Shown: positions 10,226 to 23,060 of the stretch, in pieces | How the letters are laid out: each line of letters begins with the position of its first letter | Position numbering within the stretch: the first letter of the stretch is position 1 | DNA from: Hymenopellis radicata | Lineage: Eukaryota > Basidiomycota > Agaricomycetes > Agaricales > Physalacriaceae | Direction of reading: 5' to 3' | Assembly: GCA_015501595.1 (NCBI GenBank) | Contig: JADNRX010000096.1 | Location: 94,956-158,955 of the forward strand | DNA length: 64,000 bases | Notes under the pieces: model-generated | Told to the model about the DNA's origin: nothing | Database searches by the model: none | What the model saw: only the letters and a program-made list of their open reading frames with translations | Position numbers and translations under genes: made by a program

Positions 10226-12235
10226 GCCGTGTGCCTCATAGCCATTTCGCGCTACTCTAGGTCTGTTACGAAGGTGACAGAGTGTGCAGCAAAAAATGAG
10301 GCTGACTAGGTAAGAAGCAACGAGCCTTGAGCACCTCGGAATACTGGGAGAAATACACTCACTGGTGGCGCAGAGAATGACCCATAGCGGCAGCAGTTTA
10401 TTGCTGCTACTGGATACTCTATCAGAATCCCAGACTCGAACGATGATCGATGGTTTAATCTTACCTGGTGGACCTCTCGCGGATGTAGAGGTAAATGTTG
10501 GAATATATTGAAGTGCTCGCGTGCTCCAGCATGTTCACACGTCCATATGGTCCCGACGTGTCTTCTCTTTGTGATCTGTGCGCCACCTCTTAGCTTACTC
10601 ATCCTATGTGCTATTCTTAGGTATATGTTCTAGTATTTAAGTAGGTACTCGGGGATGTATTCTTCACTCGTTTGCTTTAGAGCCAATGCTACCTGTGCTC
10701 AGCAAGCGTGCCCGTTCCGCTGACTAGCGCGCGTATCGACACCCGCGTCGCGTGTTTTCCAACAGTAAAGAGTTGATTCGGAGTCTGCGGGCATCGTCTT
10801 TCGTTGTAGTGGCTGAATTATTAGGAGTGTGTTGAGGGCGGAAGAAGCTGAGGTGAGAAGAACTAGTGTGATGGGGGTAGGTGCCTCTAGATTTGTATCT
10901 TATATAGACAAAGGAGAGACAAGGTCCGTGATGGCAACAATCCGCGCAGCGTGTAAGTACGGTCGATATGGAACAATAGCAAGAACAAGGACTGCCGCAT
11001 CTTCGACGATACTCGGGCATGAGAGCAAATTTTATACTCTAGGAAAGACCGCCTGAGGCTTCCATAGGTAAGGCGGTTCAGGAGGCATGATCCCGAGCCC
11101 AAGTCCTAACGACGACGTGAAAGTTCGAAAAAACAAGGCTAATAAGTTGTAGCAGTTCGAAAATTGCGTCCCGTTCAAGTTACCACGAGATGAAGAGATG
11201 TTTCAAGTACAATTGATAAGAAGCAGCAAGGGCTCTGAGGGAGTTACGCTGAAGTGGCACCAGGTGAGGTGAGTGTAAGAAGGGAAGAAGATGAGAGCGG
11301 GAATTGCCGAGGCCCCTCTCTGATCAGGCCTCCCACAAATATCAAGGCGAATCTTATACACCACCGCGGTTCAGTTATTGCCAAGTGCTTTTTGCTTCGG
11401 ATGCATGCCAGTGTCCGCCGTCGACCTCCTTAAGAACCGCAGACCAGCAGTCGAATCTTCCGTGTCTGGCATTTCGCGGTAAGCTACGCTGACCGTGGAA
11501 GCAAGTCAAAGTTGTCACAGTATATATATCGCTCGCTCTGTCTCGCCTCAATGTGCTTCCAGTCAAGAGCAGTCTCACCAAGGGACTTCCAGGAGACCGC
11601 CATTGCCAAGACTGAGCCCTTGCCGATCCCCCGCTTCACTAAAATGTGGGCGACATTCTTAGCCTCTCCTCCTCCTCAGAATGTTCACGTCGCGACCTTC
11701 GTCTCTCCTACCTCACTTACTCTCTTTCACAACACTCATCCCCTCGCTCGCCGCCGCACATTCATGACAATCCCTTCTCAGGTTTTCATCACAGGTCAAG
11801 GATGTGTGTGTCTACCTGTCTGCGCGAACAATATAAATATGGTGCGCACCCTCTCGTCCGTCTACTCTTCCTTCCTCTCATCTCATACCGTATTCTACTC
11901 AGTCATATTTATCTTTTGTAAATTGAAGTACCTGTCGCAGTGAATGCATGTTTGTCTATTCATTGTTCAAAGTACTGTGTCCCGAAATCAGTGCAATTGG
12001 TGGGCCAATTAGAGGCAACATGAAGCCGTAAGGACAACATATATCTAAGCCACCTCTTTGGCACTTTCTCACTAGTAGAAAAGATGTTGTTGGCGCATAG
12101 CTTTCAGAAGTCATAGATTCACACCCCAACTCTCTACTAATCATTATATTCCAAACACTAGCATCCAAATCTAATAGTACAACGCATAGCTAAACTGTAG
12201 GTAGATAGCATCTAAAATGATCATGATTAGGTCAA
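10226..12235. other. no recognisable gene
   Basis: About 2 kb between the R2 repeat and the M36 stop codon. Short frames at 10306-10602, 10724-11020, 11512-11943 and 11956-12168 show no motif, no splice logic and mixed composition. The final 60 bp should contain the 3' untranslated region of the peptidase. Confidence 0.4.
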
Positions 12236-14765
12236 TTACGCGTCATCAGCACTGCACGCCCTAGGTACAGCATATCCATTCGTGCGGATCCCTCCACCCC
12301 ACGGCGTCTTGCCCTGTACATCCGCATCCGTGCCCAACCCACGCGACGCAAAGCCTGTCCACAACTCACAAAAGTTCTCTCCACCCGTCAGCTGCTCGTC
12401 TGCCTGGATAATGGCATCACGGGCATCGAAGAACGACGGCCGGCATGGCTGCAGCTTCATACCGTTGAGCACGAGCTGAACAATGAGTGAGTTGCCGTGC
12501 TTTGGGACGAGCGGCTTCTTGCCGACAGCGGGGCGGTAAAAGTCGCCCTCAGGAACGGATCCATCAGCGAGAGGAGCGGGAGGGTAAAGCGTCTCGGTGA
12601 ATCCGTGCTTGGCGATCAGGCGCTGCGAGACGAGCCACAACATCTGCGCCCACACCTCGCCAATAGCGTGCACGCCCCAGTATCCAGGCTTGTCGAGCGT
12701 CTGGTACGTCGAAGGGTTAATGGTGTCGTTCAAAGAGTAGGGATAGTTCCTGATACCAGTGTCGCGGTTCGCGGCCCAAGCACCCATGGGGAAGTCGTGG
12801 TAGTCCTTGGTGCTGCGGATGGTCGTGGCCAAAAAATCACCCCAGCCTTCACCCATGCCTCCGCTCTCGCCCCAGCCCAAGCAGGATGAAGATGCCGGTC
12901 CACCAGTGAGACGCGTGCTGAGTCCGTGACTCAACTCGTGGATAACGATACCAGCCTCCAAGTCACCATCCCTGAATGGGACAGCCGTGTTCCAAAGGTA
13001 CATCCTCATACGACCGTTCTGACCATCGGGCGGTGTCATAAAGTTGGCGTTGTTGTATCCCGAACCGTCCTGGGCGTTGGCGATAACAGCGTCGTTGCCT
13101 TCACCACCGCGGCCAAAGTTGTACTGCTGGAAGTTGCCGGAGACTTCGTCAAAGCCGTAGCGGTAGTAAAAGTCGTGGATCATATTGGAGGTGTAGAAGA
13201 GCTGGGCGACAGTGGCATTGATGTACTTCTGCGCTTCGTCCTGGGCATCACCCTTCTCGGTTTCCTTGGGGTTGTAGGTGTAGTCGAAGGCGAGTCCCTT
13301 ACCAGAGTCGGGACGGTAGTTGTCCACAAAGCTGTTCTGGCCCTCCCAGTTCTCTTGCGCGAAGACCTGTAGAACGATAAGTACATCACAGATAACGAGT
13401 GACGGGTATACGGACGTTATTACCCCAGGTCGTTGTGGTATTCCTCCAGAACTCCTTTGTGTTGAGACGGACGCCCTTGAGCGAAGGATCGTTGGAGTAC
13501 GGGAGCGAATGCCAGCCCATGGGCGAAGCCAAGGTGTCGGGGTTCTCCTTCACCAGAGAGCGGTTACCCTCGGCAGGGTCGTTTATACCCCAAGCGAAAA
13601 CGTTGTAGGTAGCGGGTTCCTTGGAAGGCTCAGGAGTCGGGATCGGCGCGTCAGAGGCCCAGTCAACGACGGAAATGATGCGATGCGGTGAGGTGGCAGA
13701 GACCGCAGCGTCGTACCAGTTGTCCTGCATCTCTACTTGGAACTGCGAAACCATCAGTCACGAAATTAAGAAATAAGCGGGATTACACGTACGCGCCAAA
13801 CGAGGTTGAGGTCAGTCGACAAACCGTCCTTGCTGGGAACTTGAATGTAACCGAGGCTCGAACGAACGGGGTTGACAGCGTCGGGGACCTTGTCGACGTG
13901 CATGAGAACAGGCTCGTCGGGGTTGGTCAAGTGATGCTCGGGGGTAACAGTCATCTTTGCCAAATATTCGTCATAGTTGGCGAGAATGTCGTTGACCATA
14001 AGGTCGTTGGGAGTGGCAGCGAGCATGAACTGGAGGAGAGCAGGGCGCACGTCGGACATGTCGACGGGATCGCGGAGGCCGTGGAAATCGTAGGGGAGCT
14101 CCTTGCTAGCGCAGTTGGACACGTGGAGGTGGGAGAGGGGTCCAAAAAGAGCCTGCACCTTGGGGTGGTTCTCGAGCGAGCCAAGGACTGTCTGGCCCTC
14201 CGACTGCAAAAAGTTGTCAATGCGGGTCCTCATCTCTGACTCGAGCTGGGAGCAGTACTCCCGGTGGGGGTGACGAATGGAGTCGAGATCGGGGTTGGTA
14301 AAGGGCGCTGGAGCGTCTCCTTGGTAAAACTAGAGAGGTGTCAGCTGGGGTAATAGTGTAGACGAGACGACGCACAGAGTTACCATAGGAGATAACCAAG
14401 CCGTCCTTGATATTGATATTCATGTCGCCGTCCGCAACCTCGAGCCCATTGATGAGCTGGCGGACATAGACATGCGTGATGCCCGTGTTCCTGTCCGTAT
14501 ACGAGTCCTTTCGTATCCGGTACGAATGGGTCTCCGACAGCTGCCCGACCAGCACGTCCTCCACGAACAGCCTAGCGACCTCGAAGGCGTCCGTATACGG
14601 GCCTTGCGGCACGAACCCATTCGTCACTATCGAGTACGGGCTGGAATGGTAGACAGAATGGGGGTGGACAGGGCCAAAGCCGAGGGACTTGCGTAACCGC
14701 CCAGCACCAGACGACGAGTGCGCCGCCGCAGCAGCAGCGAGCGACGCGATGAGTAAACAACGCAT
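12236..14765 (-). CDS. secreted M36 fungalysin metallopeptidase
   Basis: Extracellular zinc endopeptidase of family M36 (fungalysin), which degrades proteins outside the cell. The ATG at 14765 begins a signal peptide (MRCLLIASLAAAAAAHSSSG). A fungalysin propeptide (FTP) region follows, with GLEVADGDMNINIKDG. Three introns (about 14340-14385, 13745-13795 and 13375-13425) give four exons in frame. The catalytic exon contains VIHELSHGLSTRLTGGP: HELSH supplies two zinc-binding His and the catalytic Glu (HEYTH in most relatives), and the downstream GESGGMGEGWGDF supplies the third ligand. The end is ACSADDA. The size of roughly 750 residues fits pre-pro-fungalysin. No lesion is visible. Open frames on the opposite strand are shadows. 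Confidence 0.95.
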
Positions 14766-15180
14766 TTACCGAAGAGAGAACGACGACCAGTTGGTTTGTA
14801 GGTAGAAATGGTCAAGGGATGGTAGTGGTGCGAGTTCAAGAGAGCTGGGGAAGGGTACACAGCTTGAAACGGCCATGATAAGCAATAGGGACACGTTACT
14901 AAAAGGGGTTACATGCCGGTTGCCGCATGACGTACGATACGCCACATTTGGGCTTCTGCGCGCTGTTGTCTCACTCTTTCAACGCGGTATCCTGACGTGA
15001 CCATCCAAATACGGATGTCTCTGCCCGAATTATGTATACGCGCGTACTGACACGCCTCTTTCGCGAGGCACCCCAAAACAACCCGTGGCAGAGCATAATT
15101 CCTGTCGACGATAAGCTGAAAGCATAATAGTGCGATAGCATCGGACCACGATGCGTACCATGACCAAAAACTCACAGCAT
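14766..15180. other. upstream region of the peptidase gene
   Basis: Promoter and leader of the minus-strand peptidase, then sequence up to the tRNA. No gene was recognised. Confidence 0.4.
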
Positions 15181-15260
15181 GGCCTTATGGTCTAGTCGCA
15201 TGATTCCTCGTTTGGGTTGGACATTCGAGGAGGTCCTGGGTTCAATTCCCAGTGAGGCCC
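15181..15260 (+). tRNA. tRNA-Pro (UGG) with short intron
   Basis: The acceptor stem GGCCTTA pairs with TGAGGCC, followed by discriminator C. The D arm is TGGTCTAGTCGCATGA. The anticodon stem CCTCG/CGAGG encloses 15 bases, best read as a seven-base loop TTTGGGT with anticodon TGG plus an 8-base intron after position 37. The T arm CTGGGTTCAATTCCCAG is perfect. A T-run directly downstream (15261-15266) is a Pol III terminator. Confidence 0.92.
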
Positions 15261-16600
15261 TTTTTTCTTTCCTTTCCCTTAATTTTCTCCGCCACACTTA
15301 GTAAAGATTATCCGCAATTGTGCCGAGGACGAATAGGAAGCTAGCATTCAAGTATGCTTTCCTATCAGTAATACAAAACTCGTCGGCAATCATCAACGCA
15401 GCCTTCTCCCCAATCGCGATGGCTATCGAAGCTGTGTTCTATAGAGTCGCTATCAGCATCTGTCCTACCTGCTTATCACGCCAACATTCAACGGATCACC
15501 CGACAAATCCACCGCCTTCAACCTCCCCACACCATACAACCACATCGCTTTCTTCCCTCAACTGCATAGAACGATCAAAATCTTGGAAGAGGAAGTACCT
15601 AGATACTCACACCCAACGAAAGACGACCAACAACAACTGGAATGGCCAGCTTATCTCTCGCCCCAATCCCTGCCCATTCAACCATCGCTCCAGCGGATCC
15701 GACGACTCGTCTGACAGCCCAGACTGTTTGACGGTCTCGTGATGAGAAAGGGCAGCAGACGTGTTTCTTGAAGCGCCGACATCGTTCCTATCAACGCTCA
15801 GTCAACGCTAAAGTAGGAACGCTAAGAGAGGTGTGCTCGATGATGACGCGCTCGACAAGACAGGTGACCAAATTCACGGCGCGGCACAACTCCCCTCTGT
15901 TTTTCGTAAACGGGACCAGTTCTCATCCATCCTTTGGTACAGGCGTGTGCTATACGTGTATCACGATGCATTTGTCCGGCTATGTACTAACTTAGTCTAA
16001 CAGTTACTAACTAATACAATCCGTTCTACCAATTCCGCTTGCAGGGCTCGCACGCCTCATGGCAAAGTTTATATGTACGAGATGGCGCACACTGAGTAAA
16101 CGAACTTTAGTGACTGTACTGTGCGTTATCTACGCTACAGCGAGCTTCCGCGTGCGCTCTTGTGCTTCTGTCGAACGCGATGAGGGCAGTCTCTTGACAA
16201 ATTCTTGCGTAAGGAAGCTGCCTATGGTCCTGAAGTATACGCTTCTCTTTCTAGAGGGACATCTTCTCCCCATTATACGCGCAAATTGACTCACCGTGTA
16301 TGGTGCGATCGTTCTGGGCTGGATATGCGAAAATTGTTTGAGGATCGAAGGACCTCTTTCTCGGACGAGGATTCGAAGGGATGGAGAGGCTGTGGTGAGG
16401 TGACTGACATTTTTGATGAAATGTGGGAATGCCATACTTGTCGTTATAGTTGTAGGACTAAGCAGTGAGAGGATGAAAAGACTAGAGAACGGAAGAGAGC
16501 ATGCCGTGAAGTCCTAGACACGAACAGAATCGAAGCTGGAGAAAAGAAGGAAAGGCTACGCGGAACGCCGGTTAGTCAAGGGAAAGAGCACTACGACGAT
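15261..16600 (+). other. possible remains of a decayed gene
   Basis: Plus-strand frames broken by stops read like protein: a stretch around 15480-15700 (FNLPTPYNHIAFFPQL, then RTIKILEEEVPRYS), another at 15830-15970, and one ending near 16468 with DMRKLFEDRRTSFSDED and CHTCRYSC. The closely spaced cysteines followed by a basic, charged stretch recall the C-terminal Fe-S cysteines of the EXO5 exonuclease family, but that is only a guess. I see no intact gene here. Confidence 0.22.
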
Positions 16601-16636
16601 GCACGACTGCAAATTGAGATTGACAGAAAAGTACTT

Positions 16637-17045
16637 CTCCGCCGTCCCTCAACAGTGTTATGACGAGTCTTGCGTCGACGGCGGCGTTTCTCGTTGGCAA
16701 TCAGACTCTGCTTGTCTTGAGCTTTCTGCGCAGCACCCGTACCAACCGTAGATGAAAAGTTGGGGATGACCGGGAGACCATGTTCGAAACACCAATGTCC
16801 TGACGGTAGTGACTGTGGGGATTACCGACCGAGTCAGGCATCGGAGGAATGTACCACAGAGTTGGGTGGCTGACTGGCGGCTTTGAGACGTGTGGGCATC
16901 ATGATGTATGCTGGATTGGGACGACCACCAGGCAGCGATGATGTAGATGAGATGGAATTGTTGTGTCGGTTCTGCCATGACTGCATCGGATAGGACTGGG
17001 TCCCAATGTTGGGTGGACGGCTCCTGCTCCGTATTCTGCTCATGC
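16637..17045 (-). pseudogene. possible bHLH transcription-factor remnant
   Basis: On the minus strand, one frame (about 17043-16834) gives a disordered stretch with SISSTSSLPGGRPNPAYI. A second frame (about 16780-16640) gives KQSLIANEKRRRRR followed by KTRHNTVEGRRR. The latter resembles the basic region of fungal bHLH factors (KRRRRRESHNxVERRRR), with the usual ERRRR changed to EGRRR and no helix-loop-helix after it. The two pieces are in different frames with no confirmed intron. I infer a decayed gene. An Arg-rich stretch arising by chance is the alternative. Confidence 0.35.
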
Positions 17046-18829
17046 CATTCGATTTTCATAGTGTCATGCCCGAGCCACAGAACGAATACAACGACTGTGC
17101 GAGTCATCCAGAATCGAGTGCCGTAGAGCCTAGACGCCTGTCATTACCCCAGAGCAGACGACGACGAACCACCGCTACTACCTGAGAGAGCCGCAAGACA
17201 CGTCGGGATCCACGGCTGGAGTGGGTCGAACATTGATGATTATAGCTACCTAGTGAATAGAAACCATGATGGTGAGCAAAGGTACACGATGGGGTGAGAG
17301 AACAGACAGGAACAGACGGACCTCCTCGGGTAGGAAAGAAACGACGGGGATGGGCAAACATGGGGACGATGTAGTATATATATTGCAAAGCGTAATAAGA
17401 CCACAAACGCAAAAGTATGCGCAGAAATGCGAAGAAGAAGCAAGGAAGGCGTGCGGGGTACTGCCATGAACACGGTTCATGGAGGCCCAGTTCACTCTGA
17501 ACAAACATGGGCGCAGAACGCGTACCAGTGGCAGTAGGTGCCATAGTTTCTGGGGGCATCTCGATGCTAGGCAGGCTGGAAGGACGCACTCGCGTCGTCG
17601 AGAATCGCCAATCTAAACGCCATGATTTGACTGTCAAGCCTTTGGAAGCGCTGGTAAAAAAGGTGGTATAATTATCCGCGTACGTATCTACGTTACATGG
17701 AACGAGAGTCCGTTCCATGTAATTGATTATCAGAAACAGCATTCGAGTTCGCAAAAAAAAAAAAGATGATCGGCGTTTTAGTTGAGAAAGGATCGCGCAC
17801 GTGATCTGCAACTCCTTCGCGTTTGACCACCGTCTAGACGCCGTTACTGGGAAATTTCGCGCCCGAATTCTGCGTCTGGACGTTATGATGTTTTCGTAAA
17901 CCATTCCTACGGCTATATCTACTTCTGGTGGCAAGTGCAGCCATGTTTCACGTGGGTGACACGCCTCGCGTTATTTGTCCCCTAGGAGCACATACACGCC
18001 TTTCGCACTGGATTCTGGAAACATAGATGGTGTTACCATATGCAGACATTGCCATCCACGCGTGTTTCCTTTCGCCTCTTCAAACCTTCGTTCTTTCTCG
18101 ATTTCACGTGAGTGGGCCACAGCTTTCAATTGCAAGGCCCATACGGTTGTGTGCGTACGTTATAGTTCCCCTCCTTTTCTTCAAAATTTCTCATCAATGG
18201 CCCTTATTAACCTGAGGTGAGTCCCAGTATCTCCGTTTAGGATCTGTTGGCCTCGAAACTGTCACCTCCTCCTTTGCCATCTTTCAGATGCGGTATAGCT
18301 CGCTGTTAAACTTAGACCTGGAACTAGTACCAATGGGCCAAATACCGCAAGTACCTCTCTTGCTTGCATTTCCCCAAGGCGCATGGGTAAAGGCAACTCT
18401 TCTAGCTGTTTCTGCGACTTCTAGGCTCGTCCTCGTATGGTATTAGAAGGTCACCCCATTATCTGTCTGTAGCTCGCAGATGGTAGGCTGCCACTCTTGT
18501 TTTCCACCCGATTCGGTGCGGACGAAATAAAACTATCGGTCTATAGACTATAGTCGCGCTGTCGTTTCAAAATTGATTCCACCTAAACCTTATTCCAATG
18601 GCCATTTCCGGTGATTGTCCCGGAAAGTGGCACTATCATACAGCACCGGCGGCGGATGGAGCTTTCAACTGTCCTCTCGTCACTTGTGTATACTGCTAAG
18701 ACCATCTGCACTTGGTCCAAATGCGCTTTGATCGTCTAGGTTCGCTGGCCCTTGAGGATTTGATCGCTTCGAATTGGTGGCCCTTGGACCATTGGTCCGT
18801 GTTTGAATACCGGTCCAAGACCCGGCCCA
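17046..18829. other. no recognisable gene
   Basis: The long minus frame 17104-17934 is rich in Phe, Arg and Ser with no domain. The plus-strand frames at 17975-18220 are equally featureless. I see nothing that can be supported. Confidence 0.4.
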
Positions 18830-18835
18830 TATAAA
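18830..18835 (+). promoter_or_regulatory. TATA box of the F-box-like gene
   Basis: TATAAA lies 75 bp before the ATG at 18905 and downstream of the earlier in-frame ATG at 18803, so it favours 18905 as the real start. Confidence 0.6.
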
Positions 18836-18904
18836 CCATTCATTCTCCATCGACCGGCATACTTCCCGACTTTTCTTATTCCCCGGAGAATTCGCCACTT
18901 CCCA

Positions 18905-20557
18905 ATGTCCGACGTCGCCCTCAGTGTCGTGTCTGCTCTGATTGCTGCCAGCCTCTACCACATTGAACCAGAGCTTCTTGACATGGACGTGGACGATGAA
19001 CAGCCTGACGTCGTTCTCGTAACTCCCAACTCGTCAACCCTTTTGACGCTTCGTCGGACTGTCGCTTCCGAGCCGGGCATTCTCGCCATCCTTCGATCCA
19101 ATCGTCGCGTCGCCACTTCCGAACTCAACGACATCTGGACCCTCATCTATCAGCTGAGACAAGCAAGGGAAGACGTCTATCGGTGCATCGAACAGCATAG
19201 ACCCCGGCCAACGAACGAACTTCGAGCCCTTCGGCGCCAGCTTCAGTGGCACATCAAACTGAGGCACGCGGTAGTTTCCACCAAATCTATCCGGAACATC
19301 CCGTACGACATCCTCGTCGAGATATTCAAGCTCTGTCTTTCCAAAGACGACATCCACGACCCAAATTGCACCCGCTGGATGATGATGCAAGTCTGCTATA
19401 CGTGGCGCGACGCCATTCTCAGCGTCTCAAGTCTGTGGAGCACAATCTCATTACGCATCCCGATCATGACGCCAGCGGAAATTCAGCGCTTTAACTTGCA
19501 TATCCGGCTTAGTGCGAACCGCCCACTCGTGATTTTCGTCGACTACTTCGTCGCCGACCAGAGCTTTCCTCACTTCAAGTACTCTTCTCTCTATCGGCCA
19601 GCATTTGACGCTCTGCAACTGCTCCTTGCCCAATGGGAGCGTATACGAGGCCTCCACATCCGCGCTAGAGGGAATTCGTTCGAGATGAGGCTCAACTTGG
19701 CATTCCGTAGTCTTCCGATGCTAGAGGAGTTGACTATCATCTCGCCGGGCCATTCATTCAGTAGCGACTACCTCCCGCTCCTCGCCGTCGAACGCCTCAG
19801 ACGCGTCCGATTTTTGCCGTATCCCCGGTCAAGCACTGGTCAACCGCTTTGCATGGGCGACAAACTTACGCATCTACATGTGCTGATCGATAGCAATGAC
19901 GCTTTACGAGTTCTCCAATCGTCATCGACAATCCAGACGTTGCGTATTGATTATCGCTCTACCTTTAATCCCCTCCAAGTCTACCAAAGTCGCGTCTTAC
20001 AAGCGGTGTACGAATCCGTCACGGACCTCAGCATCAACGAAACTCTCCTCCCGTTCGTGCACACCCCGAATGTTCAGCGACTTCGCATCAATGGACCTAG
20101 CACACCGACTCGGGCAGCCGGGTTCCTGCGACGCTGTGGCCAGAACCTCAGCTACCTCGCCGTCACTGGCGAGTTGATCTTGGACGCCGGCTCGGCCACC
20201 ATATTTTCAGCGCTCCAGGGGGTGGACATCAGAGTGATAGATGTCACGATGCATCCCCGGGATATGGCGCGTGTTCTTACTACCGTTGACCACCGTATCC
20301 AGACGGAAGGACCCGGCGTCTTGAGTGGTTTAGAGCAGTTGATATTGAGAAACTCAATGCGGACGAAGGCGTCGAAGGAATATGCTGCGTGGAAGCGCGA
20401 CGAAGTAGAGGCCGTTGCAGCAAGCGCAATGTGCTTGACCGACGTCACTATTGAAATTAATGTCAATGCAGCGTTGCCCGACGATAACTGGCAATTGCTT
20501 GCAGATGATCGGCTCAAGGCTTGGACCTGGAGTGATTTGCCTAGCACTGAGTGGTAG
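18905..20557 (+). CDS. F-box-like domain protein
   Basis: Single-exon gene of about 550 residues starting MSDVALSVVSAL. An acidic N-terminal stretch leads to a predicted coiled coil (LIYQLRQAREDVYRCIEQ and the following helix). An F-box-like motif follows: IRNIPYDILVEIFKLCL, then WMMMQVCYTWRDAILSVSSLWSTI, with the conserved IP..IL.EIF, CxxWR and PxLW-type (here SSLWST) positions. The rest resembles the irregular leucine-rich repeat region usual in Agaricomycete F-box proteins (for example RLRRVRFLPY and VTDLSINETLLPFVH). Such proteins are presumed SCF ubiquitin-ligase adaptors and form very large families in mushrooms. Substrate unknown. The frame could be opened 102 bp earlier, but the TATA box lies inside that extension. 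Confidence 0.85.
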   Translation: MSDVALSVVSALIAASLYHIEPELLDMDVDDEQPDVVLVTPNSSTLLTLRRTVASEPGILAILRSNRRVATSELNDIWTLIYQLRQAREDVYRCIEQHRPRPTNELRALRRQLQWHIKLRHAVVSTKSIRNIPYDILVEIFKLCLSKDDIHDPNCTRWMMMQVCYTWRDAILSVSSLWSTISLRIPIMTPAEIQRFNLHIRLSANRPLVIFVDYFVADQSFPHFKYSSLYRPAFDALQLLLAQWERIRGLHIRARGNSFEMRLNLAFRSLPMLEELTIISPGHSFSSDYLPLLAVERLRRVRFLPYPRSSTGQPLCMGDKLTHLHVLIDSNDALRVLQSSSTIQTLRIDYRSTFNPLQVYQSRVLQAVYESVTDLSINETLLPFVHTPNVQRLRINGPSTPTRAAGFLRRCGQNLSYLAVTGELILDAGSATIFSALQGVDIRVIDVTMHPRDMARVLTTVDHRIQTEGPGVLSGLEQLILRNSMRTKASKEYAAWKRDEVEAVAASAMCLTDVTIEINVNAALPDDNWQLLADDRLKAWTWSDLPSTEW

Positions 20558-23060
20558 TTAGAAGTAGTACATAGGTACGCAGTACGTATATCCAAAAATG
20601 TCTCGATATACTGATTACTTAGATAAACAATCTTCTGAACAAGTCATTAGAACGAAACAAATGAAGGTGTACCATTTGAAAGCTTCTACTGTCCACGCCG
20701 AGACTGGAACAAGAAGCATTTCTAACTCCAGAGAATGAGGCAATCATTCTGGATGAACGGATAAACGGATGGCAGGCAAGGCGCAAACCATTAACGAAGT
20801 CATATGTTCCTCAGTCCCGTCCACGGGATGTGTGGCCCCTCCACTACAAGTTCGGTACTTCGCCACAGCCAGCACACAGCCTGTTCAACACAGAGGAAAC
20901 TACTAGAAGCTACATCGTGAGAATCAAAATCGGCCCGGGCTGACAAGCAGAATAGATCATCTGGTTCGAGAGTGGACGCGCTCCTTCGTGCCTCTCTCCG
21001 AGGATGTGGCGCAGCCCGTCGACATGTGTTTCTACCATCCGGATGCCTGTCGATATCAATTCCATACTGGTAGTAAGGAAACACTGCAAAAAGAACAGGC
21101 GGCGGTAGGTAGGCAGGTGGGTAGTAACCTGGAAGGTTTCGCACTCATGTGAGCGCAAGTACTAGATGAGGGCCCAAGCACACTCGCACTGCAATCTCAT
21201 CATCAAAGGCGATATCTTAACCCGATAAGTTGACAAACGATATGGTGGATCAGCATCGTGGTGCGTGTGGTATCGAAGTCGAAGAAACGATCATCCGTAA
21301 AGAAAGAGCAATGTCAACAAGTCCACAATCAGTGGACAGGGGACTTCCCAGACGACTAGAATTGAATGTAGTCGGATAAGATGATCGAACAAGAAATTAA
21401 AAGCATCGTATGCTGCTCGGATAAACGCTTTGGGGTGCGCATGTACAGGTAGGAGTAACAATACCCCAAATTCCAGTTTGTACGGCAGACATGGAACTCT
21501 GCGACAGATCAATCACCACAATGGAGATCAAGAGCCGCACTTACACGTATGTACACGTAAAAATGTCCTTGAAGAGGCCCAAGGATGTCGTTACCCATGT
21601 ACATAGTGCTAAAGCCGCGAATGGTCGACGTGGAGTAGAAAGAGAAAAAAACCTCGGGAAATGCCGACGGCAAGTTCCTGATCCTCCTCCTCCTAAGGCT
21701 AGCACGTCGGTCGCGTTCCGAGTCCCCGTTTCCTGAAATATACTTGGCGCTCATACACTTATACTTCAGTCCACGGCCGCCTTCCACCAATCATTCCGTC
21801 ACTCTTTGTATGGGGGGAACCCTGTTTCCATGTCCCAATGACTGGCCAGGATCTCTACTATGCCTGCTCTTCAATTCAATCTAGCTCTTTCTCACACTGA
21901 AACGGACCGCCTCGATGTCTACCAGTGGCGCGACAGGGCGGGGAACGTGGAAAAACTCGACAAACACTTTGGACGCCGCACGGGGCTTACGGTGTCTTCC
22001 CACAAGGCTGCACTGCATTGCAATTCAGTGGGAGTGCTATGGCGCATGGTCGCTCACGTCAAGCTTCCGTCAAATGCAGGTCTGTTTCTATACGGCCATT
22101 CACTACCTCAGACCTGGATGGGCATGCCGTTCACCGTCTTGATACCAAGTGTGCGAGGCTGTTCCCGACGCGAATCCCCAAGACTATACCTCAATACAGG
22201 AAGGTCGTAATGGGATCCACTCCGAGGGCTCTATGTTCCGGTAGCAGTGTGAGATTAGCGATAATTGACGGAGCTCGGAGAGTACGAGCTTCTTGGCACG
22301 CGCCCCAGTTTCCCGTTCGTTGAGGTACATTCTACAGGTCGTCGCATGTCTCGATTCCCACTCGGCTACCTTCCGATTCCATTTCAATTGACAGAGAAAC
22401 ACCCCTTCCACCGGATGGATGGTGTTTGCGTCAACTGACGCTAGGCCGCCTGCACATCTTCTTCATCGACACGCATGCGCGCCCCCTGAAGTTCCAAGAC
22501 TCTGTGTGTTTATCGATCTTTGGGCGTCTTCAAAGTTACACCCTTGACAGGACGAACGAAGGAAGCACAGGGATGTGGAAACAAATTGCCGGCCGACTTC
22601 TGCATACCGCGCTCCACAAAACATAGTCGCAGTAGTTGCCTTTCGGAATCCTCCTCGCGAGAGCCAAGGTGTTCCACTGGATCTCCGTTTCATCTCGTAC
22701 AATACTCTGGGTGACCGACGCTGATCCAATCTACCTGTTCTGATATGTCGCGATCTTAATCGAACCCGAAGAACGGGTCCAATTTTACCTTAAATAGCAC
22801 GTATGGAATCGCCTGGGGTCTTAAACTATGCGTCATGCCACTCGAGTCCCTGTAAATCAGCGATTTCGCGTTGGACTTCTGTAGGGATGGATGGCAATCC
22901 CACACATGGTGTAACTTGTGGGGTGGAGGGCGCGCAGCAGCAGCATAGGTGTATTAGTCTACAAGTGAATAGAGCACGGCAGTGATAGGAAAGAGCTAAA
23001 TATGTTGGACCAAGAAAATGCGTGTAGATAGAGGAATCCTGGAGCTTGTGATGTGGAAGA
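20558..23060. other. no recognisable gene
   Basis: About 2.5 kb after the F-box gene. Plus-strand frames at 21860-22323 overlap in all three phases without a motif. I see no intact gene. The last part should hold the 3' end of the cyclophilin transcript. Confidence 0.35.

Noticed and set aside
12282..14696. Several long open frames on the plus strand (for example 13688-14239, 12926-13372)
   Set aside because: They lie opposite the M36 peptidase exons and mirror their codon structure. They have no motif of their own, so they are shadows.
17104..17934. 276-residue open frame on the minus strand
   Set aside because: Low-complexity, Arg/Phe/Ser-rich, no domain and no splice logic. Likely random in this composition.
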